Assembly (NCBI GenBank): GCA_020345785.1
Contig: CP070771.1
Span: 6,802,097-6,834,314, forward strand
Length of the DNA: 32,218 nt
From: Desulfobacterales bacterium
GTDB lineage: Bacteria > Desulfobacterota > Desulfobacteria > Desulfobacterales > JAFDCJ01
Direction of reading: 5' to 3'
Shown: positions 17,793 to 24,723 of the stretch, in pieces
Layout: each line of letters opens with the position of its first letter
Position numbering within the stretch: position 1 is the stretch's first letter
Notes under the pieces: model-generated
The model's input: only the letters and a program-made list of their open reading frames with translations
What the model was told of the DNA's origin: nothing
Databases searched by the model: none
Translations under genes and position numbers: made by a program

Positions 17793-17834
17793 TTGGACGT
17801 TTGACGTTCGATGTTCAATGTTCGATGTTCAACC
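17793..17834 (+). repeat. 7-base array of the TTSGAYG family inside the cysS remnant frame
   Basis: Six 7-base units in exact register (TTGGACG, TTTGACG, TTCGATG, TTCAATG, TTCGATG, TTCAACC). The array starts 5 bases after the last cysS-like codon, and the open frame reads through it, so it marks the breakpoint of the gene fragment. The 331 bp from the remnant to the next gene otherwise hold no recognisable gene. Confidence 0.85.
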
Positions 17835-18042
17835 AGTTCACTGTTCCGGCCAGGCGGAGTTTCACACGAACACCGCCTTTGGCCGCGAGTAGTCAGTCTG
17901 ATCGATAAAGAAACTTTCGTTAGGTAGCGTCGACGCCTATATGCGCGTGTGCTTTGCTGCGCCAAGCGGAGGCCGACCTTACGTTAGTGCGACCAATGCG
18001 CTGACACCTGACTCCCGAAACCTTTTTTCAACTCAATACACT

Positions 18043-18120
18043 TATCAACCGATCAACTTTATCAAACTATCAACGAATCAACCAAATCAACTTAATCAAC
18101 CAATCAACGAGTCAACGAAT
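18043..18120 (+). repeat. 8/9-base array (ATCAACNAA family) abutting a start codon
   Basis: Nine TCAAC-like words are spaced 8 or 9 bases apart, from 18045 to 18112. The array runs directly into the ATG at 18121, so the usual Shine-Dalgarno position is occupied by repeat sequence. The family is the reverse complement of the GTTGATTGA arrays that flank ftsK. Confidence 0.8.
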
Positions 18121-19125
18121 ATGAAACCCATCTATTTTCCATTTACATACGTTTCCGGCCCCGTGGCAGAAGCCGTGGCAGCCTGTTTCGGGCAATTTAT
18201 TGTTTATCGTCCCCTAAACGATGAAGTTCCGGAGCCAATGCAGGCTCTGGTTGATAAGGGTATATTGGACCTCCGGGTGCCTGTGACCGAAAAAGAAAAA
18301 GAGCTGAAAGCGGCCGTGAAAAACTATCTGGATTGGGCCAATTTACATATGCGGGATTCCACCAAGAAGACTGCCGACTTAAAGTCGCGCATGGGCGTTT
18401 TGCCGTTTTCTGATGGTTTTTCATCCTCAAAGATTCTGGCGGAAATTAAAGAAAAAATCCAGGGCAGTTCGCCCGGCAAAACCACGGATGCGACCCTAAC
18501 AGCCCGGATTTTTTTATGTTTGGCACAGGAATTTGATCGCCAGAATCAGGAGGCAGCCCACGAAATATACCAATACCATCAGCGGAACGCCGATTTGATT
18601 CGGCAGCTTAAAATGGAAGAAGATCCCCTGGCAGATCAATTGCAGCGGGATCCGCTGCCGGATCTTTCTACAGATTATATGGTTTCTGACCGGATGAAAG
18701 CCTGGACCCGGATTTTTCGCCGAGATAAGGATGAATCCGGCTTATTTGTTACCCACAGCCCGGCTGTGATGGAACATTTGCTCGAAAAATCACCGATGGT
18801 TGCCAGTATTATGCATTTGGAATCCATACCGTTGAATATCGGAAAGACCGCCTCCGGTGAGTCCTGGCGGCAAAAATTGGCATTAAATCTGGCCCGGTGG
18901 GCTCAGAATGAGCAAGGGCCTTCCGAGGCTGTATTGAATGAAGGTATCAATTTGCCCGCAGCGGAAACCAATGTTTCCCTGGATGTCTATATGGTGCCGC
19001 AGCAGGTGCCCGTCGAATTTTTTGCCCGCTGTGCTGAATTAAATGATACAGAGCTACCCGTTCGAGCGGGAAAATTTAAAAATACCCTCATCGGCTTCAT
19101 AGAACGTCACGAAGAAAAAATGTGA
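18121..19125 (+). CDS. Conserved hypothetical protein, 334 residues
   Basis: I do not recognise a domain family. The N-terminus MKPIYFPFTYVSGPVAEAV is followed by a largely helical, charged protein without signal peptide or membrane segments, so it is probably cytoplasmic. A central region (about residues 100-200) is rich in Lys/Glu and Gln; the C-terminal third has SLDVYMVPQQVP and an ending EKM. I chose the ATG at 18121 because the longer frame from 17941 would encode the repeat array upstream. A ferredoxin gene follows after 122 bp with its own likely promoter. An association with electron transfer is only suggested by that neighbour. Confidence 0.7.
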   Translation: MKPIYFPFTYVSGPVAEAVAACFGQFIVYRPLNDEVPEPMQALVDKGILDLRVPVTEKEKELKAAVKNYLDWANLHMRDSTKKTADLKSRMGVLPFSDGFSSSKILAEIKEKIQGSSPGKTTDATLTARIFLCLAQEFDRQNQEAAHEIYQYHQRNADLIRQLKMEEDPLADQLQRDPLPDLSTDYMVSDRMKAWTRIFRRDKDESGLFVTHSPAVMEHLLEKSPMVASIMHLESIPLNIGKTASGESWRQKLALNLARWAQNEQGPSEAVLNEGINLPAAETNVSLDVYMVPQQVPVEFFARCAELNDTELPVRAGKFKNTLIGFIERHEEKM

Positions 19126-19132
19126 AGAAAGC

Positions 19133-19159
19133 TTGACTCGCATTTTTAATTGGTATATG
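19133..19159 (+). promoter_or_regulatory. Candidate promoter of the ferredoxin gene
   Basis: TTGACT (19133-19138) is followed 15 bases later by an extended -10 box, TGG then TATATG (19154-19159). The short spacer is partly offset by the TGn extension. It lies about 90 bases before the ferredoxin ATG, in a gap that otherwise has no coding potential. Confidence 0.4.
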
Positions 19160-19247
19160 GACTTTTCCCTGGTATTTTTGATTGAAGTACTCAAATGGAT
19201 GGTATGAACCCCATTTCAGAATAATCTATTGAAAGGAGAGTTTGCTG

Positions 19248-19436
19248 ATGGCTTTTAATCCTACTGTCGATGAAGAAAAGTGCGCCGGTTGTGAAGAGTG
19301 CGTGGATGTCTGTCCGGTTGAAGTTTTCGAAATGCAGGACGGAAAATCCGTGCCCGTTAATGCAGAAGAATGTCTCGGCTGCGAAAGCTGCGTCGAGGTC
19401 TGCGAAGAAGGCGCCATTACCGTCGAAGAGATTTAA
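19248..19436 (+). CDS. Small 2x[4Fe-4S] ferredoxin
   Basis: A 62-residue clostridial-type electron carrier. Two cluster motifs are complete for the first site (CAGCEECVDVCP) and present as CLGCESCVEVCEEG for the second, where the usual proline after the fourth cysteine is Glu. The two halves show the internal repeat typical of these proteins. It is very acidic, as expected. The ATG at 19248 is chosen because GGAG (19235-19238) lies 9 bases upstream; the TTG at 19242 would be too close. Partners are unknown; similar small ferredoxins serve oxidoreductases in anaerobes. Confidence 0.93.
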   Translation: MAFNPTVDEEKCAGCEECVDVCPVEVFEMQDGKSVPVNAEECLGCESCVEVCEEGAITVEEI

Positions 19437-19451
19437 TCCATGCTCATCTAA

Positions 19452-19495
19452 AATCCCCCTGATCCTGAACCGATGCATATCAGGGCAGGGGGATT
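19452..19495 (+). terminator. Hairpin after the ferredoxin gene
   Basis: Perfect 10-base arms AATCCCCCTG (19452-19461) and CAGGGGGATT (19486-19495) enclose a 24-base loop, 15 bases after the ferredoxin stop codon. There is no T-run, so it is either an atypical terminator or a 3' stabilising structure. Confidence 0.5.
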
Positions 19496-19568
19496 GCCTA
19501 TTAGCGCTGCGTTATTTTGTAACTATTACACATGGTATTCAAGCCAAGTGGGCTTGTTTGCAGGGGCT

Positions 19569-19829
19569 AACGTCGAACATCGAACATTGAACGTCCAACA
19601 TCGAATGAAATAACAAACATCCAATTCCGACCATTCAACCACGCCATGGCGTGGTTTCTTTCCCGCCGTTTCAATATTCATAACGAAAATCTTAATTAAT
19701 TCCTTTGTATTTTGTATAGCATCACTTTGCAGTTCAGGTTTTTTAACTGGTGGTAATCGCTGAATAGGTTATATGCGTCTTTTCCCATTCGACGTTCGAT
19801 GTTGGACGTCCGTCGTTCGATGTTCGTCT
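19569..19829. repeat. Facing pair of 7-base arrays with central palindrome, 261-bp cassette
   Basis: Left array 19569-19603: five units in register (AACGTCG, AACATCG, AACATTG and others). Right array 19788-19829: six units of the complementary type (TTCGACG, TTCGATG, TTGGACG and others). Inside lies a 20-base perfect palindrome. The cassette sits between the convergent ferredoxin and barrel genes and has no coding potential. This is the cleanest example of the paired organisation. Confidence 0.85.
19637..19661 (+). terminator. Palindrome followed by T-rich tract
   Basis: A perfect 20-base palindrome at 19637-19656 (AACCACGCCA facing its complement) is followed by TCTTT. It resembles an intrinsic terminator between the convergent ferredoxin and barrel genes. 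The CACGCC/GGCGTG core recurs in the hairpin at 17457-17472, so it may belong to the repeat cassette instead. Confidence 0.45.
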
Positions 19830-19890
19830 TTTCTTCCACCCGATAACAGCCTCTGCCCTTAGAGAGGGACGCCCCCTGGGACCCCCGAAA

Positions 19891-20940
19891 TTAAAAACGT
19901 ATTTCCAGCCCTAGCCTAAAGGCGTATGAGCTCCAGTTGACCTCATTCAAGCGTGTTTTGCCGGTGGTGCCGTCGGCGAAAAACACTTTATCGTTGCCGT
20001 CCTTGGCTCCCCAGCTTTGATAGTCGAAGTCGAAATTCAACGCGATGTTGTGCTGGAGAATAAAATTCAATCCCGCATCGATGATCCAGCCAGTGGCGTC
20101 GGCTTCATGTTCGAAGCTTTTCGGATGCCGCAAATCATCCCGCAGGTTCCAATCCGCTTTAGCGTAAAAATCGGCCCAATGATATTCATAGCTGAAATAC
20201 GTTTCAAAGCGCTCGGCAAAGTTGTTCAGCTTTTCGGCCCTGAAGCGCATGTCGATGCCGATCCAGGGGCCTTTCCATTCGGTGTCGTAGGAGCTGTCCA
20301 AGCCGGAAAAAGATCCCAGGGGAGGAATTGTCTGGTATCCGTCGGTGATTTTCAAATTTTGTTCGTGATGCGAATAGCCTACCAGCGGGGTGACCGTGGC
20401 TATGACGGTTTGACCGGTTCTGAACGGATAGCCGATACCAAGGGAGGCATCCCACACGTTGTCATCATCAGCCTTGTTATTGGAGCGTGAAAATTCGTAG
20501 GTGCGGTTGTCGCCCAAATAATCTGAGTCCTGGTTTTCCCCGTCGAAAATCCAGGCGTAATCAGCATACCCCCGCAGGGCGATTATATTGGGTAATACCA
20601 AGCTGCCTTGAAATTTAACCTGATAGCTTTCCAAATCGTTCCAGGTCAACTCCGATAATACATTCGGATTATTCCCACTGGAGTCACCGGCAATATTCCA
20701 GTCCAGATCATCCCGGCGGTACCCGGCATTTAAAATCAGATTCACTTCCGGTCGGAATTTTGAGAATTGCACGGCAGTGTTTTCAGAGGCGACTGCGACT
20801 GACTTGTTTGCGGCATGTACATTTACTGCCGCTCCAATTATGACAAACAGGGCGGCTTGCAGACATCCCAAAACCGCTTTGAATAAGATGCGATTTTTGT
20901 GTCTTTTCCCGATCGATACTTGCGTCCAAAGTGCGGGCAT
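19891..20940 (-). CDS. Outer-membrane beta-barrel protein, omptin/Protochlamydia-OMP-like
   Basis: A predicted outer-membrane barrel. The N-terminus has a basic region and a hydrophobic stretch (about 20-42), then VHA-A as a plausible signal-peptidase site. The mature part alternates polar and aromatic residues in strands and ends in the aromatic LGLEIRF, the C-terminal signature recognised by BAM. Segments such as SELTWNDLESYQVKFQG resemble the omptin-like barrel family, but I see no verified protease residues, so function is open. The start at 20940 gives a long N-region. The gene is alone on the minus strand and converges on the ferredoxin gene. Confidence 0.75.
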   Translation of the reverse strand: MPALWTQVSIGKRHKNRILFKAVLGCLQAALFVIIGAAVNVHAANKSVAVASENTAVQFSKFRPEVNLILNAGYRRDDLDWNIAGDSSGNNPNVLSELTWNDLESYQVKFQGSLVLPNIIALRGYADYAWIFDGENQDSDYLGDNRTYEFSRSNNKADDDNVWDASLGIGYPFRTGQTVIATVTPLVGYSHHEQNLKITDGYQTIPPLGSFSGLDSSYDTEWKGPWIGIDMRFRAEKLNNFAERFETYFSYEYHWADFYAKADWNLRDDLRHPKSFEHEADATGWIIDAGLNFILQHNIALNFDFDYQSWGAKDGNDKVFFADGTTGKTRLNEVNWSSYAFRLGLEIRF

Positions 20941-21116
20941 TTTAAAAAAATTCCTTTCTCGATTCCACCACTAGGGATTTAATTGCTGGTCTCTTTATCG
21001 GTCCGATACACGAATACTTAAACCTCTCATTGCCGAAAGTTTCGATCATTGGATCTTGGAATTTTAATATTGTTTGATAATCCATTATTCCACGGGTTAT
21101 CTGACGTTCAAAACCA

Positions 21117-21151
21117 CCCCTCCGGCGTGGGGTCAAATCCCGCCGGCGGGG
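21117..21151 (+). other. Strong GC hairpin, superficially like a tRNA T-arm
   Basis: CCCC-T-CCGGCG-T-GG pairs with CC-CGCCGG-C-GGGG, about 12 pairs with one mismatch and one bulge, in the divergent gap between the barrel gene and the 110-residue gene. The inner part (GTGGG, GTCAAAT, CCCGC) has the shape of a tRNA T-arm, but no matching 5' acceptor or other arms precede it. It could be a decayed tRNA 3' end or a regulatory hairpin. Confidence 0.4.
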
Positions 21152-21217
21152 CATCTATGCCAGGGTTCTTTACATACGGCTTGCACGCTGCAACAAACTG
21201 TGATAATTCTATTTTTC

Positions 21218-21550
21218 ATGAAGCAGTACGTAATCGACGAACTCCGAGCGGCTGATTATCAGGCGCTTAAAAATTATTTTGATGAGTATTATGGCCCGGC
21301 CGCATTGGAAGGTATTTACTGGATTCCGGTAGCAGCCGAACTGTTGACTGCTGTGCAGCAGGAGCACCGGGAATGCCAGCCGCATTGCGTTGCCGTCGAT
21401 CTTGACGACAACCGAATGGCCTGTGAACTGCTGGTCCGCACCCAAAACCGGGTGCGCTGCAATTGCATCGGCTATGCGACGGACAAGCAATTCAACTGGA
21501 TTGTTGCATTAATTGACGATGTATTCAACCGGCTTCAAATCATTACGTGA
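21218..21550 (+). CDS. Conserved hypothetical protein, 110 residues
   Basis: A small soluble protein beginning MKQYVIDELRAADYQAL and ending QIIT. It has five cysteines, including RCNC near residue 87, and a conserved-looking EGIYWIP segment, but no motif I can assign. It resembles a short family I recall from Desulfobacterales of unknown function. The ATG at 21218 is chosen because the longer frame from 21074 would run through the GC hairpin. plsC follows after 32 bp on the same strand, so the two may form an operon. Confidence 0.75.
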   Translation: MKQYVIDELRAADYQALKNYFDEYYGPAALEGIYWIPVAAELLTAVQQEHRECQPHCVAVDLDDNRMACELLVRTQNRVRCNCIGYATDKQFNWIVALIDDVFNRLQIIT

Positions 21551-21582
21551 GATTTACCGGTCGGCCGGAAACGATTTTTTAA

Positions 21583-22287
21583 ATGATACGAACAACATAC
21601 ATTTTTTTGTGGGTGGTACTGTCAACACTTGTTCTGGGTATCATTGCCATTATCATATCATTTTTTAGCCGCACAGGAAATATTGTTCATCTGATCGCCC
21701 GAATCTGGGGCCGGGGCATACTATTCGTCAGCCGTATCAGGGTCACCGTCGAAGGGCTTTCTCACATAGATCCATTGCGATCATATATATACATGTCGAA
21801 CCATCAGAGCAATTTTGATATCCCGGTTCTTCTGGCGCATCTTCCTGTTCAGTTCCGATGGCTTGCAAAAGCAGAGCTGTTTAAAATACCCATTTTCGGT
21901 CGCGCTATGCGCGGCGCAGGCTATGTTAGAATCGACCGATTCAATCGAGAATCGGCCTTTAAGAGTATTGAGGAAGCCGCCGCAAAGATGAAAGACGGTA
22001 TTTCGGTGATGATATTCCCGGAGGGTACGCGGAGTCGAGACGGCAAGATCAGGCCTTTTAAAAAAGGGGGGTTTGTCATGGCCGTGGACACCGGTTTTCC
22101 GATTGTACCGGTTATACTTCGGGGAACCTGGCCGATCATGGACAAGAGCAGCTTGCGAATTAATACCGGCGATGTGTCTTTGCAGATTGAAAAAGCCATC
22201 GACACAAGCGGCTACACCCGAGAAAACAAAGATGATCTTATCGAAACCGTCAGATCGGTGATTTGCGAGGGCTTTGAAAAGGGGTAA
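21583..22287 (+). CDS. plsC: 1-acyl-sn-glycerol-3-phosphate acyltransferase
   Basis: Transfers an acyl chain to lysophosphatidate to form phosphatidate at the inner membrane. An N-terminal membrane helix (about 5-27) is followed by the HX4D catalytic motif in SNHQSNFDIP, the substrate motifs GYVRIDRF and FPEGTRSRDG, and the late block GFPIVPVILRGTWPI. All four acyltransferase blocks are present and the 234 residues are normal. It could act in another acyl-transfer step, but phosphatidate synthesis is the default for this family. Confidence 0.92.
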   Translation: MIRTTYIFLWVVLSTLVLGIIAIIISFFSRTGNIVHLIARIWGRGILFVSRIRVTVEGLSHIDPLRSYIYMSNHQSNFDIPVLLAHLPVQFRWLAKAELFKIPIFGRAMRGAGYVRIDRFNRESAFKSIEEAAAKMKDGISVMIFPEGTRSRDGKIRPFKKGGFVMAVDTGFPIVPVILRGTWPIMDKSSLRINTGDVSLQIEKAIDTSGYTRENKDDLIETVRSVICEGFEKG

Positions 22288-22300
22288 ATGGGCTTAATCC

Positions 22301-22728
22301 GTTCAGAGGTTCAGGGTTCAGGGTTTCTGCCGAAGGCTTACCGCCGGCCGCTGAGTGGCCGGTTTGATCGGAAAAAAAATCTAATGAACATCGAATAATG
22401 TATTCTGTCAATTTAAAAAAAATTCTGAACACCATGCGATATTTGACTGCGCGAGCGCATCCCCTATTTGAAACTTGTCCGCCTCGGGAGGTTTGGGCGA
22501 TTTATTTGTTTAAAAAAGATAAAGTGTAGGGCCATCCATATTGGACGTTCGAAGTTGGGCGTTCGATTTCGACCTTTGATCTAATTACTGTTCCAACTTT
22601 GTACTGTTCGAATACTGCGACTGGCTTGGCTGGTGCCGTTGATTTCATTTATTATGAACTTGACTATTAGCAAGACCGACTTTTGGCCTGCAACCCTGAA
22701 CGGTGAACCCTGAACCTTTGAACGGCAG
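22301..22728. repeat. Facing pair of GGTTCAG-family arrays plus an inner TTSGAYG array
   Basis: 22301-22328 has four 7-base units (GTTCAGA, GGTTCAG twice, GGTTTCT). 22692-22728 has the complementary family (AACCCTG, AACGGTG type) and ends 11 bases before the rnj ATG. Between them, four units of the TTSGAYG family occur at 22541-22568, and a GC hairpin at 22344-22362 (CCGGCC/GGCCGG, 7-base loop). The gap 22288-22739 holds no gene. Confidence 0.8.
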
Positions 22729-22739
22729 CAAGAGAATCC

Positions 22740-24395
22740 ATGTCCATTCTTAAAATAATCCCACTGGGCGGCCTGGGAGAAATCGGCATGAATATGATGG
22801 TCTTCGAATACGGGGACACCATGTTTGTGGTCGACAGCGGCCTGATGTTTCCCGAAGATTATATGCTCGGGGTTGATTTTGTCATTCCGAACATGGATTA
22901 TATCCGGCACAACCGGGCCAAAGCAGCGGCCATCGTTTTAACCCATGCGCATGAAGATCATATTGGAGCGCTGCCCTATCTATTAAAGGAAATTAATGTG
23001 CCGGTATTCGGTACACCGTTCACCCTGGGGCTTGTACGCCACAAACTAGAAGAACTGGAGCTGCTTTCAGGGCGCGCTTTGCATGAAATCCATCCTGGTG
23101 AAAAACTGCGGCTGGGCCTTTTTGAAATTGAGTTTATTCGGGTTGGCCATAGCGTCGTTGATGGCCTGGGTATGGCAATCAATACACCGCGCGGGCGTCT
23201 TATACATACCGGCGACTACAAGATAGGTTATGGCGCTGCCGGCGGTATGACCACTGATTTGAACAAATTTGCGGCCTGCGGGGAGAAGGGGGTCCTGGCG
23301 CTTTTATCCGATTCGACCAACGTGGAGAAGGAAGGCTACACCATATCCGATAAGGAGATCGGTGAGACACTGGATCGAATAATTTCCGATCACCATGGAC
23401 GCATTATCATTGCCCTTTTTGCCTCCAATGTCGCCCGGATTCAAATGATTGTCGATATCGCCAGAATCCGGGGCAGAAAGATCTTATTCGACGGCCGCAG
23501 CATCGAGGTCAGCGTTAAAATTGCCAGATCCCTCGGCCATCTGAGAATACCTGAAAAAATGGAGATCGATATTGATCAGGTGTCCGACTACGCGGATGAT
23601 GAAATTATTATTATAACCACCGGCAGTCAGGGAGAACCCATGTCGGCTCTGGCGCGGATGGCCTCGGGGATTCACAAGCAGATAAAAATTAAAGCCGGTG
23701 ATACCGTGATTCTGTCTTCCAAATTCATTCCGGGCAACGAAAAAGCCATCGGTAAGATTATCAACAATCTTTACCGCAGAGGGGCCGACGTTATCTATGA
23801 AAAAATTTCGGATATTCATGTGTCGGGTCATGCCTTCAGAGAAGAACTCAAGCTGATGATCAATCTGACAAAACCGGCCTATTTTATTCCGATTCACGGA
23901 GAATACCGCCATCTGTTCTTGCATGCCCGGCTGGCACAGGACGTCGGAATCGCCAAAAATAAGATTCTGCTGGCTGAAAACGGTCAGATCATCGAGTTTG
24001 ATAGAACCGGCGGGCGGGTCGATGGCAGTGTGCTCACCGGCCGGGTGCTCATCGATGGAAAAGGTGTCGGCGATGTGGGACGCAGTGTGCTTAGAGAAAG
24101 ACGCATCCTTTCGGAGGAGGGATTGGTCGCGGTGACCATGGCCTTTGATGAGGAAACCGGCATCATCATCTATGGACCTGAAATAGTATCCCGCGGCTTT
24201 GTCTTCGAAACTGAAACCGGCCATTTGCTCGAAGACGCTCAATGCGTCATATTGGAAGTTGTCGAGGAAATTGCATCCGATGTCCCGCACCGGGTAGATA
24301 AAATACGCGCAAAAGTACAAACTGCCTTACGGCAATATTTTTTCTTTACCATCGGACGACGGCCGGTTATACTTCCATTTATTATGGAAGTTTGA
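22740..24395 (+). CDS. rnj: Ribonuclease J
   Basis: A metallo-beta-lactamase/beta-CASP ribonuclease with 5'-3' exo- and endonuclease activity in RNA decay and rRNA maturation. The zinc motif is HAHEDH at 69-74; further ligands sit in IRVGHSVVDG and HTGDYKIG. The beta-CASP region carries SDSTNVEKEGYT, TTGSQGEPMSAL and VSGHAFREEL, then IHGEYRHL. The C-terminal domain ends RRPVILPFIMEV. Length (551) matches RNase J. There is no strong SD, only AAGAGA near the ATG. It precedes ftsK, a common arrangement in deltaproteobacteria (from memory). Confidence 0.96.
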   Translation: MSILKIIPLGGLGEIGMNMMVFEYGDTMFVVDSGLMFPEDYMLGVDFVIPNMDYIRHNRAKAAAIVLTHAHEDHIGALPYLLKEINVPVFGTPFTLGLVRHKLEELELLSGRALHEIHPGEKLRLGLFEIEFIRVGHSVVDGLGMAINTPRGRLIHTGDYKIGYGAAGGMTTDLNKFAACGEKGVLALLSDSTNVEKEGYTISDKEIGETLDRIISDHHGRIIIALFASNVARIQMIVDIARIRGRKILFDGRSIEVSVKIARSLGHLRIPEKMEIDIDQVSDYADDEIIIITTGSQGEPMSALARMASGIHKQIKIKAGDTVILSSKFIPGNEKAIGKIINNLYRRGADVIYEKISDIHVSGHAFREELKLMINLTKPAYFIPIHGEYRHLFLHARLAQDVGIAKNKILLAENGQIIEFDRTGGRVDGSVLTGRVLIDGKGVGDVGRSVLRERRILSEEGLVAVTMAFDEETGIIIYGPEIVSRGFVFETETGHLLEDAQCVILEVVEEIASDVPHRVDKIRAKVQTALRQYFFFTIGRRPVILPFIMEV

Positions 24396-24396
24396 C

Positions 24397-24625
24397 GGGT
24401 TGCGGGATATTCGATTGCGGATTTCGGAATTGGGATTGCGCATTGTGGCGCTTCGGGCGCCAGCTCATAGCTCAAAGCTGATAGTTGATAGAATGAAGGA
24501 AAAAGGCGTATGGCTATGATGCTGGGAAGCCGGAAGGCTGGGAAGCTGCAAAGCTTGGAAAAGTTGATTGAGTTGATTAAGTTTACTGAGTTGTGCTTAC
24601 GAGCTTACGAGCTCACGAACTTAAC
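24397..24625 (+). repeat. Composite repeat module after rnj: 7-, 8- and 9-base arrays with hairpin
   Basis: Immediately after the rnj stop codon, several arrays follow one another. 24397-24446 is of the CGGATTG type. 24447-24461 is a GC hairpin (GGCGC/GCGCC, five-base loop). 24461-24488 has four 7-base units (CAGCTCA, TAGCTCA type). 24521-24560 has five 8-base units (GCTGGGAA, GCCGGAAG type). 24563-24589 has three 9-base units (GTTGATTGA type), followed by GAGCTTAC words to 24625. The order hairpin, AGCTCAT units, GCTGGGAA units is the same as in the 157-bp repeats, read away from the upstream gene. The 24396-24723 gap has no gene. Confidence 0.8.
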
Positions 24626-24723
24626 AGCTTCATAGGAACCTTGAACCAATACCAATCAGCCCGTGATGCAGCGAGTGTCAAAATACTAATTTACTAACCA
24701 AAATTGTTGCAAAAAAATATCAT

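Noticed and set aside
17941..18120. 60-residue N-terminal extension of the 334-residue protein
   Set aside because: It would be encoded mainly by the 8/9-base array; the ATG at 18121 gives a normal-looking N-terminus.
21117..21151. Complete tRNA gene
   Set aside because: Only a T-arm-like hairpin is present; acceptor, D and anticodon arms are missing.
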